A stretch of DNA of 64,000 nt from Takakia lepidozioides (GCA_030704615.1 CM060734.1:17918001-17982000); one strand, 5' to 3'. Counted from the stretch's first letter, positions 11,524 to 24,900 are shown. The notes: a model not told the origin generated them from the sequence alone. Made by a program: numbers and translations.

Positions 11524-13345
11524 TATTTTTTTCTCTCTGGCCAGAGCTGACGGTCCTGAATTTTGGTATATGGTTAATTGTGGTATAGTTCATATCCAAT
11601 CAAGGTCTTCATTTTGACAAATACATTAAACGTTATGTCTGTTTACATCTTCCTCTTGACGTTCTTTATTTTTCGCATCAAGCTCTATAAATTCTTTGAT
11701 ATCTTCCACAAGCTCTTTCACAGGTTTCTCTATGTGCCGTAGTGCATGTATTGTAAGGTTAGGTTCAAACCGCAACAAGTCGTAGAAACCATCTGTCGAG
11801 CTTCTGTCATTCCCAATGCCCTGATGGACAAGCACATTAACCAAGAACCAGAGGTCAAAGCTGCAAGGTGATGCGAATATTCAACCCAAAAGTTAGGCTT
11901 ACAGCTTCTGGGGATTATCTTCCCGAATTTTGGTATATGGTTTTTTCCTCTTGACGTTCTTAATTTTTCTCATCAAACTCTATAAATTCTTTGATACCTT
12001 CCACAAACTCTTTCACATGTTTCTCTATGTGCCGTAGTCCACCGATGATTGGAAAATGGGCACAAAACAAAGATGGGTGGAGGAACCTACGTTGACAAGA
12101 ATTTTTTGCATTCTTAACAATATGTTAAGAATCTAAAATACTTGGACATCCAACACATTGAATAGTGCCTTCATTTTGCAATCACAAAAAACAATGGATT
12201 GAAGTTTTATGCACTCAAGCTTTCTGGTGGGAAGCATGGAATCATTGAGATTAAAATGAACAAGTATGGCCAAAAACTGAGGATGAGATATAATAACTAC
12301 GACAATGATCTTTTTCACTGTCTTAAGTGTATTTGTCAGACTTGTCTTTCTTTATTTAAATGGCCGCTGATGATCCCGATTCCGGCGATCCCATTTTTTA
12401 TTTTATTTTTTTGAAAAACAATCGGGACCTCCAGAGCTGACGGTCCCGAATTTTGGTATATGGTTAATTGTGGTATAGTTCATATCCAATCAAGGTCTTC
12501 ATTTGACAAATACATTGAACGTTATGTCTGTTTACATCTTCCTCTTGACGTTCTTTATTTTTCGAATCAAGCTCTATAAATTCTTTGATATCTTCCACAA
12601 ACTCTTTCACAGGTTTCTCTATGTGCCGTAGTGCATGTATTGTAAGGTTAGGTTCAAACCGCAACAAGTCGTAGAAACCATCTGTCGAGCTTCTGTCATT
12701 CCCAATGCCCTGATGGACAAGCACATTAACCAAGAACCAGAGGTCAAAGCTGCAAGGTGATGCGAATATTCAACCCAAAAGTTAGGCTTTCAGCTTATGG
12801 GGATTATCTTCCCGAATTTTGGTATATGGTTAATTGTGGTATAGTTAATATCCAATCAAGGTCTTCATTTGACAAATACATTGAACGTTATGTCTGTTTA
12901 CATCTTCCTCTTGACGTTCTTTATTTTTCGAATCAAGCTCTATAAATTCTTTGATACCTTCCACAAACTCTTTCACGGGTTTCTCTATGTGCTGTAGTGT
13001 ATGTATTGTAAGGTTAGGTTCAAAAAACTGAGGACGAGATATAATAACTACGACAATGATCTTTTTCACTGTCTTAAGTGTATTTGTCAGACTTGTCTTT
13101 CTTTATTTAAATGGTCGCTGATGATCCTGATTCCGGTGATCCCATTTATTTTATTTTATTTTTTGAAAAAAAATCGGGACCGCCAGAGCTGATAGTCCCG
13201 AATTTTGGTATATGGTTAATTGTGGTATAGTTAATATCCAATCAAGGTCTTCATTTGACAAATACATTGAACGATATGTCTGTTTACATCTTCCTCTTGA
13301 CGTTCTTTATTTTTCGCATCAAGCTCTATAAATTCTTTGATACCT
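11461..13345. repeat. Tandem family R1: four complete or partial copies
   Basis: Copies lie at about 11461-11950, 12270-12818, 12819-13025 and 13026-13345. The two fullest copies are offset by about 890 bases. Their minus strand carries the same open frame (11844-11626, 12733-12464, 13069-12845 partial) with IHALRHIEKPVKEFVEDIKEFIELD and a conserved Glu/Lys/Arg-rich end, so a protein-coding piece was amplified. I do not recognise that protein. A fifth copy is inverted at 15345-15690. Every copy has the signature gcgatcccgattccgg..ccagagctgacggtcc next to a poly-T/A spacer. Confidence 0.75.
11492..11524. repeat. (TTA)n microsatellite inside R1 copy 1
   Basis: About ten TTA units. The other R1 copies have a T/A-rich spacer here but no regular TTA array, so the expansion is local. 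Confidence 0.9.
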
Positions 13346-13349
13346 TGAG

Positions 13350-13690
13350 CTCTAGCGCCACTATGTTGGTTCTAACCCGGTGAAGGTATTCACGGACAAT
13401 GTCACGGTGAAGTATTTTGTCACACAACCTAAGTTGTCCCCAAAACAAATTAGGTGGCAAGGGCGTTCCGCGCCATACCACCCCACCCGAAACCCTAAAC
13501 CCTAAACCCTAAACCCACCGCAAGTGAGTATTTTCACGATTGCACAAGCCTAAGAAGTCGATCATCATAATGTGAGGCGACACTCTACCAAAATCAAACA
13601 GTAATGTCAACCTAACTTATGTTCACCACAGATTCCTTCTGTCAGCGAGTTACTAGTTAGACACAAGTACTTCTACCCTGCTCACCATTA
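13350..13690 (-). mobile_element. Chimeric repeat: gypsy RNase H scrap joined to a CCCTAAA tract
   Basis: Bases 13352-13460 encode on the plus strand a short piece of Ty3-gypsy RNase H (VKVFTDNVTVKYFVTQPKL). Immediately after ggtggcaag the sequence switches to ggcgttccgcgccatacc and a (CCCTAAA)3 tract at 13491-13516, then unrelated sequence up to agtacttctaccctg. The same junction appears inverted at 38720-39045 and in part at 15840-16112, so the chimera itself has been copied. Confidence 0.75.
13491..13516. repeat. Interstitial plant-telomere motif (CCCTAAA)3
   Basis: Three and a half CCCTAAA units sit inside the chimeric repeat. The related copy at 38883-38900 has only about one unit. The location inside a retrotransposon chimera argues against a former chromosome end. 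Confidence 0.85.
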
Positions 13691-14011
13691 ATTTACAGCC
13701 CTCTTACCTGGAATAACTTAGCCATGGAGAGGGCTGATTTTTTTTTTTTTCAAAAAATCGAATGGGTGTCCACATCCGCCTTTAGCCCTTGAGGTCTTCT
13801 GTCTGTTTGCATTAAGCATCCCACAGGTTCTGTTACCCATGTTCAGTAAACCTACTTCGTTTTGCTTACTCTCACGTATTGGACAATGAGAGTCATAATA
13901 ACCAATCAACGAAAATGTATTTGTTAGACTTGTCTTTCTTCTGATGATTGGAAAATGGGCACAAAAATAAAATAAAAATGTAACATATGTTCTTTAAAGT
14001 GGTAAGTTATG

Positions 14012-14350
14012 AAAACCTTGGCATGGTGCCGCTTCTAAAGCAACTTGTTGGCATCAAGTGGTGGCACGGCCGATCGGTACATCAAGTTCTGGAACACACA
14101 CACTGAGGCATGTCTGAACTATATTGACACAAATTCTCAAGTATGCTGGCTCTTTTTCTCATGTTATGATGTCCAGTATGTCTGCTTATTTATCCTGTAT
14201 TTTCTGCAATTATATCAACCCACCAAAATCCGATCTAAGTCACGTGGACATTTGTCAAGTCTGTGCTTTGCAGTGGAACAAGCATGAAAGAGAAATTTTA
14301 AGCTCACATGGTTTCAGTCAAAATCAGCTGTGCTTGATGAAGCATTACCA
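14012..14350 (+). pseudogene. CDC20: CDC20/FZR-type WD40 activator fragment
   Basis: Bases 14012-14140 encode KTLAWCRF, a TAA at 14036-14038 where the family has Gln, then [19 protein letters not shown] and a [10 protein letters not shown] segment; bases from 14259 encode [19 protein letters not shown] and SQNQLCL. This is the WD40 blade region of the anaphase-promoting-complex activators CDC20/CCS52. The two parts are separated by a 118-bp intron with an intact GTATGC donor, but the acceptor reads CAA instead of CAG. A Trp expected after QNQLCL is Met. The stop, lost splice site and lack of neighbouring exons mark it as a dead genomic (unspliced) copy. Confidence 0.85.
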
Positions 14351-14447
14351 TCACATCGAGCCATTTCTGATAAGCTATGACATGTAATGCTCATGAGCAG
14401 TGACATACGCTTATTTTTTGTTTGGGCGTATCATCCTCCTCTATAGA

Positions 14448-15285
14448 CATTACAACATATCGCGATAGTTATGACTGCCAAACTGTGGTAGTCATGGTTT
14501 TCATGACTTTGACCATGATTGTACCATGTTTTTATATGAAATTGACCTCCCGCAGTCGTTCATACGACTGTAGTCATATGAACGACTATCTAAATAGTCG
14601 TCTGTATGACTACATGGCTCCGAAATGGGCGGAAGGCTGGTCAACGACAATTAACCAGATTTAGCTCACCATTCATATTCATTTCCATAACTACAGTGTA
14701 CATGGATGAGGTTACATAGTCATGATGAATACTAGGGATTTTGTAATTTGGTGTGTATAATACAATTAAAACACCATATGATCATATGAATGACTAATGG
14801 GTGTATTGGTTAACAGGTAGTGAACTATAACTCTTATAGTAAAGAGGTTGCAGGTTCAAACTCCTCTAAGTACAATCAAATGGATAGGGTTAGTAGGCGA
14901 GCTAGGGATAGCACGTGGTACCCTAGATGGACTGCCATGTGGTTTTTTCGTTATTATAAAATGCATTATGCCACGTGGCACAATGCGGTGCGACGCGGCG
15001 TTTGACACATGTTTTTATTTTTTTCAGTTTTTTTAATTTAATTTAATTTTTTAAATCAATTGCCCCTCGCCACGTGGCGCGGCAGCGGCGGCTGCAGTAT
15101 GGTATATATGACTGCAGTGAGAGATATCACTTGGTTCATATGACTGTAGTCATCCGGACCGTACCATCCTGTACTCATTGTATTGACTTGGTTTGCACGA
15201 CTTATAGTCATAGAAGTCATATGTACCGTTTATGACTGCAGAATAGTCATATATACAGTCATAAATACCGCGATCTGTTGTAGTG
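14448..15285. mobile_element. Non-autonomous CACTA (En/Spm-type) element, 838 bp
   Basis: The left end begins cattacaacatatcgcgata and the right end, read on the other strand, begins cactacaacagatcgcggta: imperfect terminal inverted repeats with the CACTA-type 5' end. Both ends are flanked by AGA (14445-14447 and 15286-15288), the 3-bp target duplication expected for CACTA elements. The subterminal 200 bp on each side is packed with short motifs related to tatgactg/cagtcata in both orientations, as in CACTA transposase-binding regions. There is no transposase gene. The left terminus reads CATTA rather than CACTA, which may have disabled it. Confidence 0.85.
14798..14872 (+). other. tRNA-like sequence inside the CACTA element
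   Basis: Contains a box-A-like ttggttaacaggtag and a good box B (aggttcaaac) about 35 bases later, the arrangement of a tRNA or the head of a tRNA-derived SINE. Stems are imperfect and no clear anticodon arm is visible, so it is probably SINE-derived cargo rather than a working tRNA gene. Confidence 0.35.
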
Positions 15286-15344
15286 AGACGTAGTTCTACT
15301 ACCACAGAGAGTGCGACATGATGATCGTCCACCTTTGGCGGTGG

Positions 15345-15690
15345 TCAATCGAGGTTATCTACCCATCTTTGTTTTGTGCCCATTTTCAATTCATCAGTGG
15401 ACTATGACACATAAAGAAACCTGTGAAAGAGTTTGTGGAAGGTATAAAAGAATTTATAGAGTTGGATGAGAAAAATAAAGAACGTCAAGAGGAAGATGTA
15501 AACAGACATAACGTTCAATGTATTTGTCAAATCAAGACCTTGATTGGATATGAACTATACCACAATTAACCATATACCAAAATTCGGCACCGTCAGCTCT
15601 GGCGGTCCCGATTTTTTTTCAAAAACAAAAAATAAAAAAATTGGGATCGCCGGAATCGGGATCATCAGCGGCCATCATCGCCGGTCTACT
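15345..15690. repeat. Inverted copy of repeat family R1
   Basis: Reverse-complement match to the 12360-12600 segment, including cggtcccgatttttttt, gggatcgccggaatcggg and the open frame with EFIELDEKNKERQEED (here on the plus strand). With the copies at 11.5-13.3 kb it forms a long-range inverted repeat spaced 2-3 kb apart. Confidence 0.8.
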
Positions 15691-15839
15691 GAGCTCAAGA
15701 TAAATTTTCTATAATTCTTGTTTATCTTAGATAAAATTTACAATTTATCTGTAGGCATAAGCGTAGGGGGAGGTTGACAGATATTTTGACCGTGGTGCTG
15801 GGGGAGTGATGAGTGCGTAGGATGCCAAAAGCCACCCCT

Positions 15840-16112
15840 CCTCGGGTAGGGTGGTATGGCGCGGAACGCCCTTGCCACCTACAACTTAGGTTGTGTGACA
15901 AAATACTTCACCGTGACATTGTCCGTGAATACCTTCACTGGGTTGGAACCAATATAGTGGCGCCAGAGCTCAAGGCAGTGCACCAGCTCTTTCATTTCTT
16001 TCTCATGCATAGGCCACCGCCGCTCCACTTCGTTCAGTTTTTTACTTTCGTAAGCCATTGGACGTCCACTTTGCATTAGCACACCGCCAATTGCGAAGTC
16101 CGACGCATCCAT
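15840..16112 (-). pseudogene. Ty3-gypsy RNase H fragment
   Basis: The minus strand encodes MDASDFAIGGVLMQSGRPMA, NEVERRWPMHEKEMKELVH, LELWRHYIGSNPVKVFTDN and VTVKYFVTQPKL, the start of a gypsy RNase H domain (catalytic Asp in TDASDFA/DASDFA and FTDN). It stops at the same ggtggcaag breakpoint used at 13.46 and 38.92 kb. No other parts of the element are nearby. Confidence 0.85.
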
Positions 16113-16179
16113 AAGAAAAAAGAAGTGACTTCCCTGGGAGTATTCAACCAGGAATCCTAAACCCTAATACACTATTTGT

Positions 16180-16320
16180 AGTGATCAAGGGAATGGTGCA
16201 GTACCTATACTGCATTGCACCTACCTTGGAAAGGTTCAGTACACTATGGGTACTGCACCCATGCGAGTTGCATTGTGCATTGGCCATTGACCCTTTTATG
16301 ACTCTAGTTGAGTTTTTGTC
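16180..16320. repeat. Dispersed repeat, family R2 copy 1
   Basis: Shares tttgtagtg, ggtgca.tacc, ccttggaaaggt.cag and gcattggccatt with copies at 18358-18500 and 18757-18915. It begins next to a taaaccctaa motif, as do the other copies. No coding support. Confidence 0.6.
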
Positions 16321-17256
16321 AGATTCAGCGTTGATCTCAATCCAGAACAAAGAAAATGATGCAAACTTGGGTTGTGTTATGTTCATTTGCAACAGATCAG
16401 ATAGAAACTCAAGTAGCGTGCTCACTTACAAACGATGTTCATTTGTTGCATTCGTTTCGCCTGCGTCCATGCCCAATTTCAGCTCCAAAATGAGTTGTAT
16501 GGGTCGGTGCCACATTGCACTCAAGACTTCTCTCAAAGTAGGCTCCTGGGCCTGATAGTGCACGTGCACAGAGCACAATCTAGAAAGAGAAAAATCAGTG
16601 CCCAGTGAGGATTCACGATTCAATTTTTTTCGTCTCTCTCACATTCAGGACAAGGCTAAATAATGTACGGTTATCCCGTAGGTCTAGTTTTTGTCACAGA
16701 GCTCGCTACCCAGGCATTGCTAAGACTAGTACCTTACAGAGACCTTACATAGTAAGTAAAATATATGGTCCACCCTTGCTGGCAAACCGAAGTACTCTCA
16801 TAGTCAATGGCATCCCATTCTACACATTGAAGATCTTTACTAACCCTGCACATACATGTGTAGTAACTAGAGTGGAGGTAATGGATGGGTGGATTTTGAG
16901 AAAAATCTTTTCGATTAGCCCTCTGCGCCGTCCAGCCTCATTACGATGAGGCTACACGAAATTGAAGGTGAAGTGTCAAAGCCTAGAGATGTATAATGTT
17001 TACCACACAAGGATCTCTATACTAGATTTGGACAAGTTTATTCAACTGCAAGAGACCAATTAATTTCAAAGCTCCATTTCGATACATATTTGAAATCTCC
17101 GGTTACAACAAGGCTCATTCAGTTTAAGTATTAAATATAGATTGAGAGGTTTACCATTGTCCTTGTAAACGGGCTGTAACGGACCACCCCAACATCCAAG
17201 AGCTTCAAAGCAGCCATATTATCCAAATCCTCAAAAGCGAGCACTGCGATTCTCGC
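16321..17256. other. No recognisable gene
   Basis: Only unconvincing short frames on both strands; I see no domain or repeat apart from the R2 edge at 16180-16320. Confidence 0.35.
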
Positions 17257-17575
17257 TCATGTCATCCCGCAACACATAACAGTGTGTAAAATTGCATGCA
17301 ACCTCTTCCTACACTGACACTTTGGGTGGTTTTGGTGATATGTTCCTTGATTCCCTTGCTGCATGTTTGTACACCCTGTCTTGTTTGTGCTCATGCAAGA
17401 GGACTTGCCACAGTCTATTATAGTTTGGGATTCACACCTGGGCTGGATGCTGTCAAAATTAATGTGTCCTCTCAAAAGTCCTTCTTTGGGATTACATTTG
17501 GAAAGAGACCATTTGGAAGACAGCCCACGGTGATCAGACAACCTGCAACTTTTTAGGGCTGCTTTGAGGACTCCA
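17257..17575 (-). pseudogene. LINE-like endonuclease tail, joined to another LINE copy
   Basis: The minus strand carries KSCRLSDHRGLSSKWSL in the 17570-17500 area; SDH is the C-terminal motif of the exonuclease-endonuclease-phosphatase fold. The sequence differs from the LINE family directly upstream (17580-18344), so two LINE fragments are fused here. The joint carries the short tgatgattggaaaa.gg motif also seen at 12046, 13939 and, inverted, 15370. Confidence 0.4.
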
Positions 17576-17579
17576 CTGA

Positions 17580-18344
17580 TGATTGGAAAAGGGACACAAA
17601 ACAAAGATGGGTGTGCACCATGTAAATTAACCCAATCGCACAATATGTAATACAACGTTTTGCAGAAATGTTGGCCTTGTCTATCATAGGTTTCGCTTCG
17701 ATGATTATTGCGTATCCAATGCAGCTTCCAGCTCAATCGGGGAAGCTCTTCCAAACAGTTAATTAACCGTCTACCATTAGAATTCAGCTCGTCCTCGCCA
17801 AAAGGCCCAATGGTATCATCCTGATGGAGACCTTTGCCCACCCGGGCATTGAAGTCACCCAATAAAAGGAACTTAGCACAGTCCAGCTTTACGTCTTCGA
17901 AGGCGTTGTCTGCGTCAGCACTAAGGGTCCCCTCTGTGGGCATGTAAACACAACCCACAAAGAGGTCCTTTGTACTCACGCCGCCCTTCAGATTCAGTTT
18001 TTGCCAAAATACTGCGCTCATACCACAAACCCTTGTTGATAATCTCACAATTGTCACACAAGAAATCATGGACAAAGAATCCAACCCCTTTTTTACCACG
18101 TTTGGCAGAGGCTGCCTTAAGAGCGCACATCTTACCTATCCACTTATAACCATTGACATCTCCAACCAAGTTCGTCCGGAGTATCCCATGTCTCTTGCCC
18201 AGCACAGATATGAATGTCATTTGCCCGAAGAACTTGTCCCACTTCGAGTTGTTTCCTTTGGTTAGTCAGCCCTGAGAAATTGAAAGTGCCCAGCCGTAAG
18301 CCAGCCCTTTGCATGTGAATTGTTTGTCGTCTAAAAATACTCAT
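17580..18344 (-). pseudogene. LINE (non-LTR retrotransposon) endonuclease, copy 1, frameshifted
   Basis: The minus strand encodes an APE-type endonuclease across at least three frames: LRLGTFNFSGLTNQRKQ at the N-terminus, ICAGQETWDTPDELG (catalytic Glu in the QETW block), KKGVGFFVHDFLCDN, LFVGCVYMPTEGTL, LLLGDFNARVGKG (GDFNA) and GPFGEDELNSNGRR. The domain nicks target DNA for target-primed reverse transcription. No reverse transcriptase follows. It pairs with the better preserved copy at 30085-31098, which lacks this N-terminus. Confidence 0.85.
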
Positions 18345-18357
18345 AGCTGACTGTTTG

Positions 18358-18915
18358 TAGTGCTTCCCATGGGATGGTGCACTACATGGACTGCACTGTA
18401 CCTACCTTGGGAAGGTGCAATGCAATACGGTTACTGCACACATGCGAGTGGTATGTTGCATTGGCCATTACACCAGCAATGACTTCAGGTGAGTGCGTGT
18501 CCAATGCAGCATCCAAATCAAGCCGGGACTCAAACAGTAATGTCAACCTAACTTATGCTTACAACTTTATCTTCAAAGAACATCTGTTACACTATATTGT
18601 TTTGCACGCCATTTGGAAGAAATAAAAAGTGACTTCATCGGGATCAGTATCCAATTCAACCCCAAACCCTAAAGCCTAAGAGTCTTTTTGTAGTGCTTTC
18701 CATATCCAATGCAGCTTCCAGCTCAATCGGGAACCAAAAACACTCATAGCTAACTGTTTGTAGTGCTTCTCATGGGATGATGCATTACCTGGACTGCACT
18801 ATACCTATCTTGGGAAGGTGCAGTGCAATACAGTTACTGCACGCATACAAGTGGTATGCTGCATTGGCCATTGCACCCGCGATGACTTCAGGTGAGTGCA
18901 TGTCCAATGCAGCAT
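18358..18915. repeat. R2 repeats in tandem, about 400-bp period
   Basis: tttgtagtgcttcccatgggatg at 18355 and tttgtagtgcttctcatgggatg at 18756 start two copies sharing gactgcactgtacctacctt, ggccatt.cacc..cgatgacttcagg and catccaaatcaag. Spacer sequence includes another aaaccctaaa. Confidence 0.75.
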
Positions 18916-21900
18916 CCAAATCAAGCAGGACTCAAAGCAAGTTCATACGAGTTTTTGGTGATGCATTTTGGGCTCACCAACGCACCCATGACCTTTAGCA
19001 CACTCATGAACAGCCTTTTCCAGGAGTGGTTAGATGACTTTTGTGATTGTGTGCATCGACGACATCTTGGTGTACTCGAAAACAAAGGAGGACAACCTGG
19101 AACACCTCAAAAGAAGTTGCATGAAGGGAAGCTCTATGCCAAAGCTTCAAAGTGCGAATTCGGGGTCACGAAAGTGGAGTTCTTAGGGCATGTGATTACA
19201 CATGATGAGATCAAAATGGATGACAGAAATGTGAGGCGATCTTGGACTGGGAACCTCCGACTTCGGTCTCGGAAGTGCGTTCCTTTCTGGGACTTGCCTC
19301 CTACTACCGAAAGTATGTGAGAAATTTCGCCAAGATTGCGGGGCCGCCTGTCAGACCTTCTTTGTAAGTCCAAGGTATGGGTATGAAACATTTTTTTGTG
19401 GAAATTATCACAGTCCATAAAAAAGGACGTTATGGATTTTTTTTTTTAAAATATAGGATACAAAACAAAATTACGATAATGGACTCTCCCTCTTTTGCTT
19501 TGAAGAATGAGGAATTTGGAATGAAAACATTCATTCAAAAATGTGAGGTAAAAAAAATATATGTATTATTTTGAGCCTAGAAAATAACTATTTTCACATT
19601 TGTAGCCCAATGGTAATTGACAAATCTTCATGGAAGGCATTACACATTTGCGGTGATGTTGAGCGAAGCAGATCTAAGAAGCAAAAGACGGAAGTGGTTG
19701 TGGGTTCAATCCACCCTTGGTGTCACAAAGGTGTCCACCTTCCTAGCGAAATAATATAATAATAATATTTGACGCTTCCTTTCGGAAGCGTACATTATGG
19801 TGTCTCTTCACCCCGAAAGGTTACTGCCTTTGTGCCTCTCTCCTAGTTTCTTAATCAATCTTGTGTTGATAATTTTTTCCTTGCTCATTCTCTTTCCATG
19901 AAGGATTCACAAAAAAAAGAAAAACTCGTGCTATCTTGAAACCAATACAAAGAGATCAAATTCACATATAGCTTTCAATTCATCACAAGCTAGGGCTCGC
20001 ACACATTTATGGAAAACACTCATGCTTGTTAGATGTTGAACACACGGTGAACTGGAACCATGTCGCATGTGGCATTAAAAAAACATTCTTTCATTCTCTA
20101 TCTCTGTTTGTCTCTCCCATACATATAGGTTTCTATCCTTAAAAATTTCTCTTCTTTCATTCTCTCATCCCAACAGAATTTCTATAGCCAACGAGCTATA
20201 TCACCTACCGGTGATTATAATATTTGTTATACAAGATGACAAATAATACGGCCAACAAGAGACAGGTAGCTAAAATAAAGAAATGGTTAGGGGGTCGTAA
20301 CAGAGATCCAGATGATCGTGAGCACGCCGACCGATATTTTCTGACATATTTCTGCAAAAATTGTGATTTATATGATAGATACAAAGATTTCAGACCAGGT
20401 GAATTGTGCTTATTGTGCCCGGGTCGAGGTGGACGTAACCTATTCTCAACAATACGTGATCTACTAAATCATTGTCGCACATTCAAAAGAGTCCATGTAC
20501 TGGAGCATAAAGCCTATGGTTCGGTGATTGAGGAGGTATGCGGTCCACATCAAGGAGGAACCTCATAACTAGAGTGCCACGGGAAAGTCCCACCATGCCG
20601 GGGATTGTACTTGGAGCTAGTGATAGCGAGTCCGAAGAGAGCTTTGGGAACCAGGGTGCTTCGTCTGAAGAAATCAGCTCACGATTGCCGTCGAGTGTGT
20701 ATCAAGCTTCTACGTGGGGGTCGGATCAGCCGGAATGCGCAGTTTGTTTGGAGGTCATTGAAGACCAACAGTCTATTATACAACTGCCAGCGTGCAATCA
20801 TACCTACCATCAACATTGCATTACGAAATGGTTGAAAAAATATTTGAAATGCCCTGTTTGCCGAGATAAACTTGGAATTTAGTCAATTAAATTCCAATAC
20901 TAGCTCAAGAGGATAGAAATCGACGTAATATGAATTAAAATGTTGGGTTTAAAAATAAAATAAAATAAAAAAGAAGCAAAGTCCCATGATGTATTGCATT
21001 TAGGTAAAATGCTGGTTTGATAAAGTAGGAAACAAAATGTACCTAACATGTTTATCCGGCCACTATCCGGCCACTAACACTAGAACTTCTTGAAAGAAGC
21101 ATGGATAGACTGCGCTTGTCTCGGCGCTTTTGACAGTCTGCACAACACTTATTCCACACTTTCTTAGATTATGTGATAAGGTCTTTGTAGATGCATAATA
21201 GAAGGCTGGAAGTTGAACGAGTGTCTCTCGAGAATGTTCTGGAGCAGCGAGCCCTCCACAGGTGCCACAGAGTGAAAGCTACTGCCTTCCGGCTGAAAGG
21301 GGGACACCTATATGACACACCAACCGGTGATTTGAACCCACAACCACTTCCCAGGTGGTATGTGCCCTTTACCACTGGGAGTTTGTTCTCTGCTTGTGGC
21401 AGTTGTAAACTTAGTAGTGTTGGGAGGGACGTGCGGTGATGGGACATCACCAGTTCAGCCATCACTCCGCGTTATCATTCTGGCTCGCAAATGAGCCATT
21501 TCTTTGGCATGTTCATAAGACACCACTTTGGAGGCTGGATATGGCAATGCAAAGTTTTCAAGTGCGCAGCGTGGCTTTTCATCACAATCCAGCCTATGGA
21601 GATTTGGCGAAAACCTTCGTTAGTGCAATGACATTACAAGACATTAGGATATAATAACCATGGTATTGGAGTGGTAGCGCGAGGAAGAAGACCCGACTGG
21701 TCTGTTTTGCGCCAGGGTTTAGAAGTCCATATATCCTACCCCACCAGGGTATTGCTGGGTTTTGCCCTTGTAGGTATCCGCCTGGTATGATCCTTCATAC
21801 CATTACCCTTACCTTAGTTGATACCCGCCCAAGACCTATATACCGGTCCAACACTGGTGTCCACCTTCCTAGCGAAATAATATAATAATAACATTTGACA

Positions 21901-24900
21901 AGCGTACATTATGGTGTCTCTTCACCCCGAAGGGTTACTGCCTTCGTGCCTCTCTCCTGGTTTCTTAATCAATCTTGTGTTGATAATTTTTTCCTTGCTC
22001 CTTCTCTTTCCATGAAGGAATCACAAAAAAAAAAAACTCATGCTATCTTGAAACCAATACAAAGAGATCAAATTCACATATAGCTTTCAATTCATCACAA
22101 GCTAGGGCTCGCACACATTTATGGAAAACACTCATGCTTGTTAGATGTTGAACACACGGTGAACTGAACCTTACAAATTTCTTTTCTTTCATTCTCTCAT
22201 CCCAACAGAATTTCTACAGCCAACGAGCTATATCACCTACCGGTGATTATAATATTTGTTATACAAGATGACAAATAATACGGCCAACAAGAGACATGTA
22301 GCTAAAATAAAGAAATGGTTAGGGGGTCGTAACAGAGATCCAGATGATCGTGAGCACGCCGACCGATATTTTCTGACATATTTCTGCAAAAATTGTGATT
22401 TATATGATAGATACAAAGATTTCAGACCAGGTGAATTGTGCTTATTGTGCCCGGGTCGAGGTGGACGTAACCTATTCTCAACAGTACGTGATCTACTAAA
22501 TCATTGTCGCACATTCAAAAGAGTCCATGTATTGGAGCATAAAGCCTATGGTTCGGTGATTGAGGAGGTATTGCGGTCCACATCAAGGAGGAACCTCAGA
22601 ACTAGAGTGCCACGGGAAAGTCCCACCATGCCGGGGATTGTACTTCAAAGCTAGTGATAGCGAGTCCGAAGAGAGCTCTGGAACCAGGGTGCCGCGTCTG
22701 AAGAAATCAGCTCACGATTGCCGTCGAGTGTGTATCAAGCTTCTACGTGGGGGTCAGATCAGCCGGAATGCGCAGTTTGTTTGGAGGTCATTGAAGACCA
22801 GCAGTCTATTATACAACTGCCAGCATGCATGCATACCTACCATCAACATTGCATTACGAAATGGTTGAAAAAATATTTGAAATGCCCTGTTTGCCGAGAT
22901 AAACTTGGAATTTAGTAAATTAAATTCCAACACTAGCTCAAGAGGATAGAAATCGACCTAATGTGAATTAAAATGCTGGGTTTAAAAATAAAATAAAATA
23001 AAAAAGAAGCAAAGTCCCATGATGTATTGCAGGTAAAATGCTGGTTTGATAAAGTAGGAAACAAAATATACCTAACATGTTTATCCGGCCACTATCCGGC
23101 CACTAACACTAGAACTTCTTGAAAGAATGGCACCATTTGAGATTTAACTCTTCCTCCCCTTCAATAATTTAACTACTAACAATATAGTTATTTGGCTAGA
23201 AATAATGTGATGTTTTGGCTAAAATATATTTGGGTTTAGCCAGAACTTGACGTGGCCTTCTGTCTTGCCGAGAAACAAAAACTTGGCACTCGCTGGCATC
23301 CTAAAAATGTGAAGAAGAAAAAAATGTAAGAAATCATAAAACAATGAGGTTCATTGGAAGTAGGAGGCCGGGGCTAACTGATCTGCTACCTTTGTCACCA
23401 TGCCTAATTGAAAATGACTTTTCATCAACTCTGTAATAAAATGGCGAAGATCAAGTGGGCCATCTTCATTGTTTTCTTAATTGGAGGACTTTGCAATGCC
23501 AAAATCTGAGACCTTGAGCACAACTCTCCAGCAGATTTAAGGTTCATTAGTATCAAAAGTTTCATGTCCTTCATAGTAATTGGTCATGTGCGGTCATAGA
23601 CATTTCTATGATAAAAAAATTCAAGAAAATATTAGATCATTATCAAGGTAAATAATGCATTTGCTTGAACCTGGCAAAGCACATGTATAAATCCATATAA
23701 GATGTAATCTGAATTAATTCCCTGGGTAGATGTCTCATTGATCATGCATTGGAGAATCAAGAACCCCAGAACCCCAAGTCGTGGACGCAGATGCTTCTGG
23801 GTTGAAGTAAGCAGAAAAGTTACGTGGCGCATTGCAGCAGGGGCCTCACAGTGTCATCGACCTCGACCTTCATGTTAGGTTCCTGCCAGGAGAGTAAAGA
23901 GGCTGCTAGAGGTGCAAAGCCAGGCCAAGAAGGTGGATTAGCCATGAATGTTGACTGCATTCCTAGCTTAGCAGCCACTTGCTGACTGCTCCACTCAATG
24001 GATTGCCCACTGCGCGAGTTCACCTCCCACACAATTATTGTCGATGGATTTCCAACAGGAGCACCCGCAACCAGCAGTGCACCAGCCTCACTTACTGTGA
24101 AATCCGCTGTGAAAATTCCACTTGGCCCAGCACCCAAGACTCCCTTCTTAGTTGAAGCAGCTCCTCCTACCATTTTCTGATGATTTTTCCAAAGAAGAAG
24201 CAACATAGCCAAACAAGCACAAACACAAAAACAAACAGATCTAGTTCTGCCCACGGTACCACTCCCAATCCCTATCACGAAGCATTTCAACTCCGCCTTC
24301 CCACGTGACCTCCCTAGCCATAGTATTTATTTTCTCCCAATTACCACTATCTCTTCTCCACAAGGCAGTAGAACTCCTACCTCCAGCATGTATGACCCTC
24401 AGGCACAAATCACCATCATACAAACGCCAATTGACATCGATGTGGTAGACCATTTGCCACAAATGGTGATGGCCAAAACTATTTGAGACGATGGCCATCA
24501 TTCCACCAGTCAAAGTGAGAGCATAACTCATATCAAACGTCGGTGAAGCAGAAACATTGGTTACAAACGATTTAGTTTTGAAACCTACACTAAAGAATGT
24601 TACAGACAGCTCAGAACATAGCATGTCAAATGGAAGTGACACAGTCCAGAAGTAGAGATCCTTACTAAACACCCTTTTCAGTCAACTGCCATAGAATTGT
24701 CCATGGTCAACATTAGCCATGGGGGTTTCTAGAGTCAACATGGTACTTTGTTGATGTTGAGACTTAACCAAACCACTGTCCAGACATCCATGTGTTGGAG
24801 GTAATGCCCTAAAACATCCAACATTCAACAAGACATGTGACTGGTGATTCTAGGTAGCAATCAGAAGAGGAGGCAGGTTGAAACATGACATGACAGACCA